Shown here piece by piece: positions 36,959 to 48,158 of a DNA stretch of 64,000 nucleotides. Position 1 is the stretch's first letter, and the number at the start of each line of letters is the position of its first letter. The DNA is from Ampelomyces quisqualis (Eukaryota > Ascomycota > Dothideomycetes > Pleosporales > Phaeosphaeriaceae), in NCBI GenBank assembly GCA_018398575.1, contig JAGTXZ010000021.1, positions 2,232,001 through 2,296,000 on the forward strand, read 5' to 3'. The position numbers and the translations under genes were made by a program. The notes beneath the pieces are model-generated. The model was not told where the DNA came from, made no database searches, and saw nothing but the letters and a program-made list of their open reading frames with translations.

Positions 36959-38430
36959 CTTCTAGTTAGGTTGCTCTTAAGCATCTTTATACTTATCTAC
37001 TTCTACAGCTTTAATCTAACGTACACAAGGCTTTATACAATTATTAAAGTAGTATTCTAGCTTACTGCAATTATAGCAACTACTAGAGGTCTTCTATTAG
37101 TTAGGTTTAGAAGTCTTGCTAGAAAGACGCACTATTATTAATAAATAGGCTAGCGCAGAATTTGTTAGGGCGCTAGAGGTAGTTATACAATTTAGCTCTA
37201 AAGCAGGTTATAGGGCTAACCTAATAGGTAATTTAGTAGCAGCTAGTAATATACTTAGGTTAAGATTATTCTTCTACTCTATATTATAGGCAGTAAGGTA
37301 TTCTACTATCTAATTAAATAAGTTTTTCTATTACTGCCTAAATCCTAGGTTAAGGGCTCGCAATGCTAGCGTAATCTTTGTCTATAAGTAGTAAAACTAC
37401 TCTAAAGAGAGTACTTGTCTCTTAACTACAGAACTTAGAAACCTAGCTTTAAACAAGAGGAACATTTCTTCCTTTGTTATCTACAATTAATTAAATACTA
37501 TATAGCTTTTGGCTACCTTATTGCCTGTAATAAAGTAGAACTTAAGTAGCTTAATTATTTGCTTAGCATTCTAGAATTACTCTTAATTAGTATCTAATAG
37601 ATATTAAGGCTTAGGATAGCTCTTAGCTAGTCCTATAGTATAGCCCTATACTAAGGCTATGCGTTATCTTTTAGTCTAATAGTAATCTAAGTTAATCTTA
37701 AGTTAATTCTAAATAGAAGCCTACTATTAGCAAAAGGTAAGATCTTTTCTATTGCTAAGATTGTCTATATTAGGCGTTTTCTTAGATTATTAAAGTTAGC
37801 AAGAGCTTTTATAGCGATATAAATACTTAGATATAGAGCTATTAGATAAATAGTAAGGTGTAAAAGAGTTCTAAGAGGTTTTAGTAGTAGGTAAAGGCTT
37901 ATCTAGTTCTACTAACAGAGTTAGTTCTTTCTTAAGAGAATTAATCTCTACTAACACTTATTTTAGTTCTTGTTGTAATTAATTAACCTCTATTTATACA
38001 AGAGTTAGGTTTAGTGCAGCTCTAGGCTAAGGTTTCTCTTTAGAATCCTTAGTATCTAGCTTTTTTGTTTGAGCACTCTGTTGCTAGGTTGTAACAGTTA
38101 ATATAGAGTCTCCTTAGGATTCTCTAGGTGTTAGTGCTAGTGCAGCTTTTGGGGGAGTTATTAGCGTTGCCTCTAATACTCCTAGGTTATTAATAGTCTC
38201 TAAGTCTCTATTCTAGCGCTAAACGTAACTTCTACTAAAGTAATCCTAACTGTTATGTTAATAAGAAAATCTAAACCTAAAGGCTTTAGCTATTAGGAAA
38301 TCTAAGGGAATTTAACTGTGTTTAATAGATTTAAGGTTAGAAAAAGATTAAATTTAGATATTGTTCTGTGCGTTTTAACGCAATCTTTTTAAAAGTAAAT
38401 TGCAATATTATTAAAATACTATTACTAGTA
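36959..38430 (-). pseudogene. E2 gag
   Basis: Minus-strand capsid gene colinear with E1 29345-30800. The zinc-knuckle region near 37040-37085 is more damaged than in E1 (second-strand TGG and TGC words changed). The preceding part is rich in Gln, Asn and Glu. The start is not determinable after RIP; the leader to the LTR at 38451 is short. Confidence 0.7.
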
Positions 38431-38450
38431 GAATAAAGTTTTCTTTGTAA

Positions 38451-38750
38451 TGTAATAACGCAAGTAGGTATAGCTATTACAATTAAATTAGATAAGTATT
38501 AGAGGTATATAGAAGTGCGTATTGTATTAGAGATTCTACATTAGCTATATACCTATAGGTCTTGTGTAGAAGAATAAGGAAAACTTATCTTCTATCTAAT
38601 GCAATAGGCTTATATTTATAGTTAAGGTAGTAACTAAGTTAGACCTAATTTAGAACGCTTTTAGTACTACCTCTGCTATCTCTTATATAATCTGTTACTA
38701 AGCCTTTATAGAGTATTAGATATAACATGTATTTGCATGTGCTTGTTACA
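38451..38750 (-). repeat. 5' LTR of E2
   Basis: 300 bp, matching 30827-31125; plus-strand ends are tgtaataacg and cttgttaca. Confidence 0.9.
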
Positions 38751-38759
38751 CGTTGTTAT

Positions 38760-40221
38760 AGAGTCCAAGCTATTCCTACGCTATCTTATTTCTATCTTAA
38801 GTATAACATAAAATTAGAAACTAACGCGTTAGATAGAGTAATAGCAGGAGTACTCTCTTAGAAGTACTCTGATAATAAGTAGTACTCTATAGCCTTCTAT
38901 AGTTACGCCCTATCTAGAGCTAAGCTTAATTAGAAGATATATAATAAAGAACTATTTGCTATCTTAAAAGCGTTTAAGAAGTAGAAAGCTAAGCTAACTT
39001 CTATTTAGAGCTAAATCTAAGTGTATTTAGAAAATTGCTTTCTAGAATACTTTATAACTATAAAGGTTCTTAATATATATAAAGCTTAATAGGTAGAGAT
39101 TATTACTCTTTTTAATTTCTATATTAAGTATACGCCTAGCAAGTTAAATAAAAGAGCTAATAATTTTAGCTAAAGGAAATAAGACGTTAGTAAGGTTATA
39201 GGTACCTAATAAGACAATAGATTCTATGTACCTTTAGAACCTAAACAACTAAATTACCTAGTTAACTCTAAACTAGCCTAGAACTACGTTTGTACCTATC
39301 TAGAGGTTGCTATTTTAGCTATTTTAGTCTAATCTATTAGTGCTCTACGAAACCTTAACTCTTTAGAACTAATTAAAGCTCTACTAGCAGAGAATTGTTA
39401 CTTCTTTAAGAAGGAACGCCTTAAGCGTCTCTAGCTATACTATATCTAAGAAGGACTACTACTATATTACTTATACCTTTATATACTTAAGAATTCTCTC
39501 TTATACACTTAACTAATTAGATAGGCTTATAATTAGGTATTAACTACTTATCAAAGCGCTACATAAACGTACTGGCTCCTAGCCTAGTAATATTATTAGA
39601 AAGGTATAAAAGCTATATGTAAACGCTATATACAAAACTATATTTCCTATAAAAGATTCTATCTAAGACAACTATAATCCTAAGGCTTTCTCTATCTATT
39701 ACTAATTTCTAATAGGCCTATACAGCATTTATATATAGATTTTAAGATATTTCTAAAGAATTATTAGAGCTAGAATTAAATTATAGTTATTATTAATTAT
39801 CTATTAAAGCAAGCTGTTTCTATTCCTTACTATAAAATAATAAACGCTTATTAGATAGCACACTTGTTTATTTAATAGGTATACTAATTTAGCTATAGGC
39901 CTAAAAGTATAGTGTCTAATTGCAGCCTCTAGTTTGTTTTCTAATTCTAGTCTAAATTCTACAAGATTCTAGGCGTATAAATTAAGCTTTCTACTACCTA
40001 TTACAAATAGTCTAATAGACAAACTAAGATTATAAATAAGTATATTAATTAACAATTAAGGCTCTTTACATTCTATTATTAAGACAACTAGAGTAACCTT
40101 GTACTAACAGTTAATTTAGCTTAAGTAACACTACTATACTTCGCAATTAGCATAGCACTGTATTAGCTTCTGTTTAGATCTAAACTATAATAGAGCTAGA
40201 ATTAGTTATTATCTACTTTAA
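38760..40221 (+). pseudogene. E3: inverted fragment of family E pol (RNase H, integrase core)
   Basis: Plus-strand copy of the family, truncated on the left inside the reverse transcriptase next to the E2 LTR and interrupted on the right by C3. RNase H is recognisable at about 38820-39150 (YNKELFAILKAFKK). The integrase follows, with ENCYFFKKERLKRL near 39400 and the core HLYIDFKIFLKNY near 39725. Together with E2 it forms a large inverted repeat around 38755 (E2 32830-34270 against E3). The remainder of E3 should lie beyond C3, outside the window. Confidence 0.82.
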
Positions 40222-40485
40222 TGTAAGAGGTTTATATAGCAGCAAAGTTACAAGATAACAATAGTAGTGTAGATAGAAGTAAGTTAATTTCTATTCTACA
40301 GCTTTAGTATAGAACTACTCTTTTGTAGATATAACTAGACGCATATTCTTATAACTAGAATATACTAGGCCTACGCTAGTATAGCGCTATTAAGACGCTA
40401 GGGCAGCTATGCGCGTTTTATGCGTATAATAGCTTGGATAGCGTTATGGTAGCGCAGGCGCATTACTGCGTAACTATAGCAGTAA

Positions 40486-40555
40486 ATAGGTAGGGGTTGG
40501 GTTAGAGTTAGGTACCTTTACGTAAGACTCTACCTCTAACCCAACCCCTACCTAT
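40486..40555. repeat. Perfect 22-bp inverted repeat (hairpin) at the left end of hAT2
   Basis: Arms 40486-40507 and 40534-40555 are exact reverse complements around a 26-base loop. The arms contain the ggttgggttagag word related to the CCTAAACC motifs of the right subterminal region. A transposase-binding or cruciform role is possible. It has survived RIP without mismatch. Confidence 0.85.
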
Positions 40556-40841
40556 ATAATCTACGCTAAAAGTAAGTAAAGGTTAGGTTAGAGGTAATTA
40601 ACTACAGGTTAGAGTTAAGTTATATAACTTTTACGCAATAAAATAAAATTAGAAGTATGTACCTACTAATTTTATAAAATTGGGTTTCTAAATATATGCA
40701 AGATTTTACAGAGGCAAAACTCTGCTAGGGATATCAAAAATAGCACAGTAATTACAGATTTTTATTATAGAGAATAAGGAATCAGATCTTTATTTCTAAT
40801 ATATAGAAATATAGAGAATTCTAGAACTACTACGCAATTGC

Positions 40842-41394
40842 TTAATAAGAGCTAAACTTCTAATAGTACCTTAGCGCAAGACTAATATCCTTTGCCTGTA
40901 TAGTAACTCTTTTTACGTGAATTGCGTTTATATTTGTATTTATATTAAGTTAGAATTTTATTAGAAGAAGGTAAAGAAAATAAACTCTTAAAAAAGCTAA
41001 CTATATAGGCCTTAGCAGCCTCTTAAGCTACCTTAACAGCTAATTTTTAGAAGCAAATATTACTACTAGTAGTTTAGGTGCAGTCTTAAGCTATTTTGCG
41101 CAAGAGTTACTAGAAGAGTAGCTTGCGGATAAAGAGCTTAGTAGACCTCTAGTATTAGCAGATCTCTCTAAGCGACACAGCTTTAGGCAGTAAGTAAGTA
41201 AGTGTAATAAAGAATTGTAGTAACCTACTACCTAGCTTAAGGTGCCTTTTTTTTTTAGGAGCTGCTTTTTAAGTTTTTGCGGCTAGGCTTTTCTTAGCAG
41301 ATTTCCTAGCAGCCTTGCTAGCTAGGTCTTTAGCAACTATGGTGCCTCTAGTAATAGTGTTATTAACTTTAGATTTGCGTTTTCTTAGAGCTAT
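40842..41394 (-). pseudogene. Histone H3-family gene (relic) inside hAT2
   Basis: Three minus-strand exons. Exon 1 (41394-41232; start codon now ATA) encodes a basic tail: LRKRKSK, then DLASKAARKSAKKSL, matching the ATKAARKSAP part of H3, then APKKKRHLKL where H3 has VKKPHRYRPG. Intron 1, about 41231-41181, has GT and AG ends. Exon 2 (41180 to about 40986) gives AVSLREI.Y.RST, LFIRKLLF, LLRKIA.DC, a long loop 1, then KLAVKVA.EAAKAYIVSFF: the alpha-N, alpha-1 and alpha-2 helices. Intron 2, about 40985-40941, has a CTAAC branch site; its acceptor AG is not visible. Exon 3 gives NTNINAIHVKRVTIQAKDIS (loop 2 and alpha-3), ending LALRYY.KFSSY and TAA. Total is about 150 codons against 136 in canonical H3. 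All interruptions are TAG/TAA. It is no longer functional. Cargo of hAT2 or of an unseen nested element. Confidence 0.87.
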
Positions 41395-41459
41395 AGTAGC
41401 AGTATTATAGAGTTATAGATTTAATATTGTAATAATTTAGATTGTTTTAGTGCCTAGTA

Positions 41460-42754
41460 AATAAGCGGTAAGTAGGCTTAGCGCAGAAAATTAGATCTTA
41501 GTATAAAGTTTCTGCAGGAGCTAATTTAAAAATAGTAGCGCTACTAGAAGACCAAAACGTAATAAAAAACTGTATTAACTTATAGGCCTACCTAAAATTG
41601 CGCTAGCTTTTGTTCTAGCTATGTATTAAAATTAAAGGGTAGATTTCTATAGACTTGTTTATTATTTATATTAAATAGGCTAAAAGGTAGTAAGCGCAGG
41701 CAGTAGGCAGAAAGTACACTAGTAGTCTATGTGCGTATAGACTAACTTACTGCGTTATTAGTTGTAAGCTACTAAAATAAAATACTAAAGCTATACGCTT
41801 GTAATAGTAACGCGCTTTATTACATTACTTTATTACACTTATTACTATAGAATCTATTAAGTCTAAGGAAATTAAGGTTGTTAACAAGCTTAAGGGCTTT
41901 CTACTGCCTATTTCTGTTTAAATTCTGCTAAATTTTAAGAAAGAGAAGTAGGCCTAGCTTACAATAGTAATATTCTTAGAACTTTGCTATAAATTATACT
42001 AATTTGTCTAGGGTTTTACTTCTAGAGATAAGGAGATTAGCTATATCTTTAACTCTTGTAGTAGTAATACTCTAAAGTAAGGCTGCCTAACAAATTTCTA
42101 AGTTAACTCTAGTAGGCATCTTAGTAGCAGCGCTATACAATCTAGGAAGCTAGCTACTATTGCAAAGGCTAAATCCTTAGACTAATTAGCTAAACACTAG
42201 CTTAAGAAGAAGGTTAAGAGAGGCAATAGGTACACAGCGTTGTCTTTAAGGTAATAAGTTAAGAAACTTAATTATAAGCTTAAAGCCTAGGCAGTAAAGC
42301 GTTTTAATAGTAAGTAGTCTAGTAAGTTATTATACCTTTTTATTACGTTAGTTTTACTTATATGCAAAGCTAAGTAGTTAACAGCCTCTATTACTTAAGT
42401 TAATTAAAAATAGAAGGCTATCTAAATTAAAATTGATATACGCGTCTACAACGTTGTTATAAAGAAGTCCTCTTCTGCAATTTTAGACTTAAAGTAAAAA
42501 AAATTGTTAGCTTAAGCTTATACCTGCGTTTTTGGGCCTAGTAGAGCTGTAGAGAGGATACTCTAAAAGGAGTCTACTTGTAGGCTATACCTTCTTAAGA
42601 GGAATAGCTTTAAGACACTATAGGCTAAGGCTAAATAGCTAAAATTTTGCAATAAGCTAACGCCTAACAAGTTAGCTCTAGTTACTAATTAGAATTAGTA
42701 GTAAGTTTATTACGTTATTTTATTACATACTTATTCTAACTAGTCTACTAGAAG
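41460..42754 (+). pseudogene. Unrecognised reading frame next to the H3-like gene
   Basis: On the plus strand, divergent from the H3-like gene. Readable segments include KEIKVVNKLKGFLLPISV near 41860-41920, then ELCYKLY and FTSRDKEISYIFNSCSSN near 42025-42070, a basic stretch SRKLATIAKAKSLD, LKKKVKRGNRYTALSLR near 42145-42250, and VFGPSRAVE near 42530. TAG/TAA interrupt at places that would be Gln. It ends at or runs into the C2 insertion (42760). It may be the N-terminal part of the hAT transposase or a second cargo gene; I do not recognise it. Confidence 0.4.
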
Positions 42755-42759
42755 GCGTA

Positions 42760-43041
42760 TGTAAGGATGTTACGGCGTAGAGCTATTGGCTGCGTAGTAA
42801 CGCGCCTGCGCTACAATAACGCTACTCTAGCGTCTTTACGCGTAGAACGCGTATAGCTGCCCTAGTGCCTTAACAGCACTACGCTAGCGTAGGCCTAGTA
42901 TATTTCTATTGTAAGGATATGTGTCTAGTTATATCTATAAAAGAAGAGTTCTGCACTAAAGTTGCAGAACAGGAATTAACTTACTTCTACCTATACTACT
43001 ATTGTTATTCTGTAACTTTGCTACTATACAAACTTCTTACA
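42760..43041 (+). repeat. 5' LTR of C2
   Basis: 282 bp, starting tgtaaggatg and ending cttctta-ca; matches the other C LTRs. Confidence 0.93.
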
Positions 43042-43089
43042 GTTTTAATTCCTCTACTTTGCAAAAGAATAGCAGCCTAGTTACCTAAT

Positions 43090-44250
43090 AATAATAGATT
43101 AGGATCTACCCCTTAGCCTACTAGCCAACCTATTAAGAGAAAATACCTCTAATAAGAAATTAATACTTAGCCTAGGCAAACGCTTAGCGCAGCTAAAGCG
43201 CTAGCGCTAAGAGCTTAAGAAGTAAGCTAAGATCTAGACTCTAGAGGAGGAAGTACGCTAATAGGAGCAATTATTAGCAAGAGAACAGCCTCTTCTACCT
43301 CCTAAACAGCCCTTAGGCGCTCTAAATAAAACAGATCTACTAACCTCTCTAGTAAGACGCGACACGTTCCTACTAGTGCAACGCCCTTAACTTAATCTAT
43401 TAGCGCTACTAGGGCGCAGGCTAAAAATTAAGAAAATTCTTGTCTTTAAAGGTAAGGGAATTAGGGATTATTAGGACTTTAAGGCTAGGCTATCTATTGC
43501 CTTTTAACTAGACCCCTTAGCCTTCTAGCTTAAGAACTAAAAGATTGCCTTTACCTTCTAGTACCTATAAACTACGTTTTAACAGATGTAGATACAGAGG
43601 AAATAGAAAGATAATAGTAAAACGCTAGCGTAGCATAATATAATATCTTTTCTACTTAATTAGATTAAGAGCCCTATAAATAGAAAGCTTTAAGTTACTA
43701 TATAGTATTAAAAGGCAGCCTAAAAAGACAGCTAAACAGTAAACAAATTTGCAGCCTATCTATCTACTTTAGAAAATTAGGTAAACCCCTCTTATAAGCA
43801 GAAATACCTAGTAATATACTTATACAGCAAACTCCGCCTAGAGATTAGAGTAGCCCTCTCTAACTACACTAAGTTTTCTACTACCTACAGAAAACTTGTT
43901 AAACGCGCTGTAACGCTAGAAGACAACTTGCGCTATAGTAGTAGTATACTATTACTATACTATTACACACATAAAACGCCTAGTACAGGAAAAACTTTGC
44001 AGCCTAAACTAGACGCAATAGCTTTATAACGTTATGTTGCTAGTACTGCAAACCTAAGCCTAAAGCTAACTAACGCTTGCTACTATTACAGTAAGATAGG
44101 CTATTAGGCTAAAGAGTGTAGATTAAGGCTTAACAGCTCCTCTCCTGTTACTAGCTTAAACTTAATACAAACAAAAAATAAGAAGGCCTAAAAGAACCTT
44201 CTCTCTTAACAGCCTAAGTTCTAGTATAATAGAAGAATTATATTAAAGTA
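43090..44250 (+). pseudogene. C2 gag
   Basis: Capsid gene. A Gln/Lys/Glu-rich N-terminal part (about 43160-43290) precedes a gag core near 43440-43600: FKGKGI, DFKARL, LDPLAF when damage is read through, then lines matching a Ty3 gag. The C-terminal zinc knuckle at 44078-44119 now reads CYYYSKIGY.AKEC; the second Cys and the His have both become Tyr. The knuckle in C1 still has both Cys, which supports the reading. The start codon is not identifiable. Protease follows in the -1 frame. Confidence 0.8.
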
Positions 44251-47200
44251 CTTAGAACGCTACGCAATAATAGCGCTGCGCAGCCTACATAAATACTAAT
44301 TAACTATAGTGCAGAACTTGGTATAATTAACAAGAAAGTTGCCTTACTTAAGAACTTTCCTTAGATTAATAGTACAGCGCTACTAACTATCTATCTACCT
44401 AACTTAAGCACAGTGCCTAGCTTCTACGCTTATTAAGCTTATCTAACAATAAAGAATAACTAGAGCGTAACTAAGTCCTTTACTACTATTCTATACAGAA
44501 TTGCTAATATAGCACAACCTATTATTTTAGGTTTACTAAGCCTAAAAGAGAGGCGCGTTATTATTAACTGCAAATTAAAGCAGTAGCTCTACAAGCTTAA
44601 TACTAAGATAATAAGAGTTAAAGACGCTAAAACCTTTGCAGGATTCTTCTATAACAAGCTAAGTGTGTACGCAGTCCTAGTAGGTAGCCTATAGTCCTTC
44701 TTTCTAGAATACCTATAATAGCCTATTAAACTTAAGGACTTTAAAAATGTTGTAAATAGTAACGCTGCCAACGCGCTGCTGCAGCACTATAGAGGCAACT
44801 ACGCTATTAAGTTAAAAGAAGAAACTACAGTTCTATATAGGCTGCTCTATAACTTCTTACTAAAGAAGCTAAGTATACTACGCAACTACTTAGCAACAGC
44901 GCAGAGCCTAGGCTAGATCTAAGAAAGTATAAGCCCTACAGGAGCACCTATTCTGTTTATACTTGAAAAAGATAGAACGCTACGCCTTTGCGTAGATTAT
45001 TAAGGCCTTAATTAAGTTACTAAGAAGAATAGACTAGCTCTTTCCTTAATTAGGAAAACCCTTAATTAGCTCTATAGATTAGTAAAGTTTACTAAGCTTA
45101 ATCTTAAGAACGCGTATTACTAGATTAGAATCTAGTAAGGTAATAAGTAGAAGACAGCGTTTTACACGCGATACAGCTACTTTAAGTATATAGTTATGCC
45201 CTTTAGGCTAACTAACGCGCCTGCTACGTTCTAGGAGTATATTAACAGAGCCTTAGCTCTGTATTTAGATATCTTTTGCGTTATCTATCTTAATAATATT
45301 CTAATCTTTTCTTAAAAGAGAGAGGATTATTAGAAACAGGTAAGAAAAGTACTCGCTAAGCTAAGAGAATACAGTCTTTTTGTTAACTTAAAGAAGTGTA
45401 CCTTTGCTACTAACTAAGTTAAGTTTCTAGAGTTTATTATACGCCTTAATAGTGTTATAATAGATTTAGAACAGGTTTGCGCAGTTATTTATTAGCTTAC
45501 GCTAATATCCTTTAAGAATATTAAAGTCTTTCTAGGCTTTACAAACTTCTATTAACACTTTATATAGAGTTTCTCTGTTACTATTAGCTCTATTACTAAT
45601 CTTCTAAAGAGATTAGTCTAAGGGAAGAAGTCTAGTCCTTTTAACTAGCCTAACGCAGCAGAGAAGGCAAAGTGCTAGCTCTGCAACAGGTTTGTAACTA
45701 TGCTAGTCCTACAGCACTACAACTATACGCTCCTATCTAAGCTAGAAACTAATACCTCTATCTAGAGGGTAGTAGGTATCTTCTTCTAACTTTATGCAGA
45801 TAGAAACTAGTACCCTATAGCCTTCTAGTTAAGAAAACTCTTGCCTATAGAAAGAAACTACTATACATACAACCTAGAGCTCTTTACTATTATTATAGTA
45901 GTATAGCACTAGCGTTACTACGTTAAGAGGCTAGCAGTTTAGTTAGAAATATAGATAGACTATAACAACCTACGCAGCTTTATAGGCACGTTAACCCTAT
46001 CTAGAAGACAGGCTAGCTAGGCAATAAAGCTAGCTGCTTATAACTTTAAAATTAAGTATTAGTCTAGAAAGATAAATCTTGTAGATAGGCCTTTAAGGCA
46101 ACTTATAGACAATAGTAACACGCTAGATGTTTAACTATTAGATATATTGCTAGCACTACAAAAGAAGTTGCAGCTAGCAGGAACCTAAGCTAAGCTACCT
46201 AGTAAGGAGCTAGCGTTAGTAGAAAGCTAGACAACAGCTTAATAGTAAGTAGGCACTCTATATCTTAATAAAGATATTTTTATAAGCCTAGCGCACAGCG
46301 TTAAAGCAACAGCTATAAGCTACAGCTCTAATTAAGAAAACCCTAAGGGCAGACTAGTAATAACCTATAGGGTTACGCAGTTACAAAGCCTAACGCACAG
46401 CGTTATAGTAACAGCTAGAAGCTACAGCCTTAATTAGGAGATTTCTAAGAGTAGACTAGTAATAGCCGAAAGAGTTACGCAGTTACAAGCAAGAGCTGCA
46501 GCCTTAGAAAGATTAGCTTATAAGAAACTCTTTAAGTCCTTCTTTAAAATCTGTATACAAGTATAATACAATAACCTAGAAGTAGTTGTAATACGCAGAG
46601 ACGTTAAATCCCTAGCGTCTACCTATTAAGGTAATAGTAAACACCTAAGGCACTAGAAGCTTAACGCTTTAGGCAGGCTTTAGTTTAAGGACCAATTGTA
46701 TATTCTACCTAAGCTAGCCTTTAAAGCTAAGCTCCTTAAGCTATATTATAACAATCTACTAGCTAGCTATTTTAGGTAGGCCAAAACGCTTAAGCTTGTA
46801 GCCTAATACTACTATTAGCCTAGGCTTAAAAAAGAGCTTAAGGAGTATATTAACTCTTGCTTAGTGTGCTAAGGCACAAACTTACTTAAGCAGCGCCCTA
46901 CTAGCGTGTTAAACGCGCTTCCCTAACCTTAGAGACTATAGTAAGAAATTACAATAGATTTTGTTACAGGCCTACTACCTACCAAGCGCTACAGCGTTGT
47001 ATACAACGCAATACTTGTTATAGTTAACAGGTATACTAAAATAGCTAAGTATATCCCTACACAAAAAACAGTTACTACCTTATAGTTAGTAGATCTGTTC
47101 TTAGAACATGTTGTACAATTCTTTAGATTGCCTAAAGGTATTGTATTAGATTAAGAAAGTATCTTTACTTTACAATTTTAGGTAGACTTCTACTTTATAG

Positions 47201-48022
47201 TAAAGGCGAAATGCTAGCTTAGCACTGCCTTCTATCTGCAGATAGATAGCTAAACAGAACGCTAAAATTAAACACTAGAGTAATACTTAAGAGCTTTTGT
47301 AAGCAATTAGCTAGATAATTAGGTACACTTCTTGTTACTAGCAGAGTTTGCCTACAACAATGCTAAGCAGGCTACGTTAGAAATATCTCTATTCTTTGCC
47401 TGCTATAGGTTCTACCTGCGCCTTAACTGCAAGCTAACAGCGCCTACTAAAGTTTCTAGCGTTAGAGAAAAGTTGCAGACGCTTATACAAACTTAGAACG
47501 CTCTAGCCAATTACTAGTATAAAACTTTATAATATTAAGAGTAATATTATAACAAAAGAGATAGGCTCTAAGGGTTTAAACCTAGAGATATAATTCTCTT
47601 GTTAACAAAGCATCTACGCCTATATAGCGCTAGCAGAAAGCTATTACTACACTAGATAGGCCTCTTCTTAGTAGAAGAGCAAATTAGCTTATAAGCGTTT
47701 AGGATCTTACTTCTATTATATATAAGAATCTACCTAGTATTCTACACCTTCTTGCTCTAGCTATTTATAGCTAGAAAGGGAGAAGAGTTAACTTTACCTA
47801 AGCCTGTTAATCTAGACAATAGTAAGAAGCTGTAATAACGCTATAAGGTTAAAGCTATATTAGCAAAGAGGCGCAATAGGCGTTTAGTAAATTACCTAGT
47901 AAAATAGAAAGGCTAGCCCTTAGAATATAACAAATAGGTTAATTAAAAAGATATAGATAAATTACTTATAGAGAAGTATAACTAGAGAAGAGATTATTTA
48001 CTTATACAATTAATATACAAAA
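44251..48022 (+). pseudogene. C2 pol: protease, reverse transcriptase, RNase H, integrase, chromodomain
   Basis: Protease active site at 44302-44313 reads NYSA (ancestral D-x-G-A) and the second lobe PIILGLLSL is near 44520. Reverse transcriptase: RTLRLCVDY near 44970, FKYIVMPFRLTNAPATF near 45190, YLNNILIFS at 45286 (ancestral YLDD). RNase H is about 45560-46090. Integrase: zinc region about 46740-46870, core DFVTGLLPTKRYS from 46957, second Asp motif LD.ESIF near 47148. A chromodomain with RYKVKAIL and LVK.KG.PLEYN lies at 47838-47960. Basic codons run into the A/G tract. The frame is offset by -1 from gag, as in C1. TAG/TAA throughout. Confidence 0.87.
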
Positions 48023-48090
48023 AAAAGAGGAAAAGAAAAACAAAAGAAAAAAAAAAGAGGAAAAAAAAAAGAGGAAAAAAAAAAAAACAT
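48005..48090. repeat. A/G tract at the end of C2 pol
   Basis: Runs of A with periodic gagg (aaaaagagg units). It encodes the Lys/Arg-rich C-terminus of pol and is the counterpart of 13785-13850. Confidence 0.8.
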
Positions 48091-48158
48091 GGAAAATAAA
48101 GGCGCCTTACTGGCGCACTACTAGTGCCCTAGTAGCGTAGCTAAGTATAACTACTAGC

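Larger units (their letters stand above)
31126..38750 (-). mobile_element. Ty3/gypsy element E2, internal region plus 5' LTR (full length with the shared LTR)
   Basis: With the LTR at 30827-31125 this makes a complete element: 5' LTR 38451-38750, gag and pol on the minus strand, an antisense accessory gene (31449-32114), a polypurine tract and the 3' LTR. A solo LTR of another family (36124-36954) is inserted between gag and the protease region. No 5-bp duplication can be tested because E1 follows directly. Confidence 0.87.

Noticed and set aside
40842..41394. The host's own canonical H3 gene disrupted by transposons
   Set aside because: It lies within the hAT2 inverted repeats, has a divergent tail and longer loop 1, and canonical H3 is essential and highly conserved. 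The true donor is unknown.
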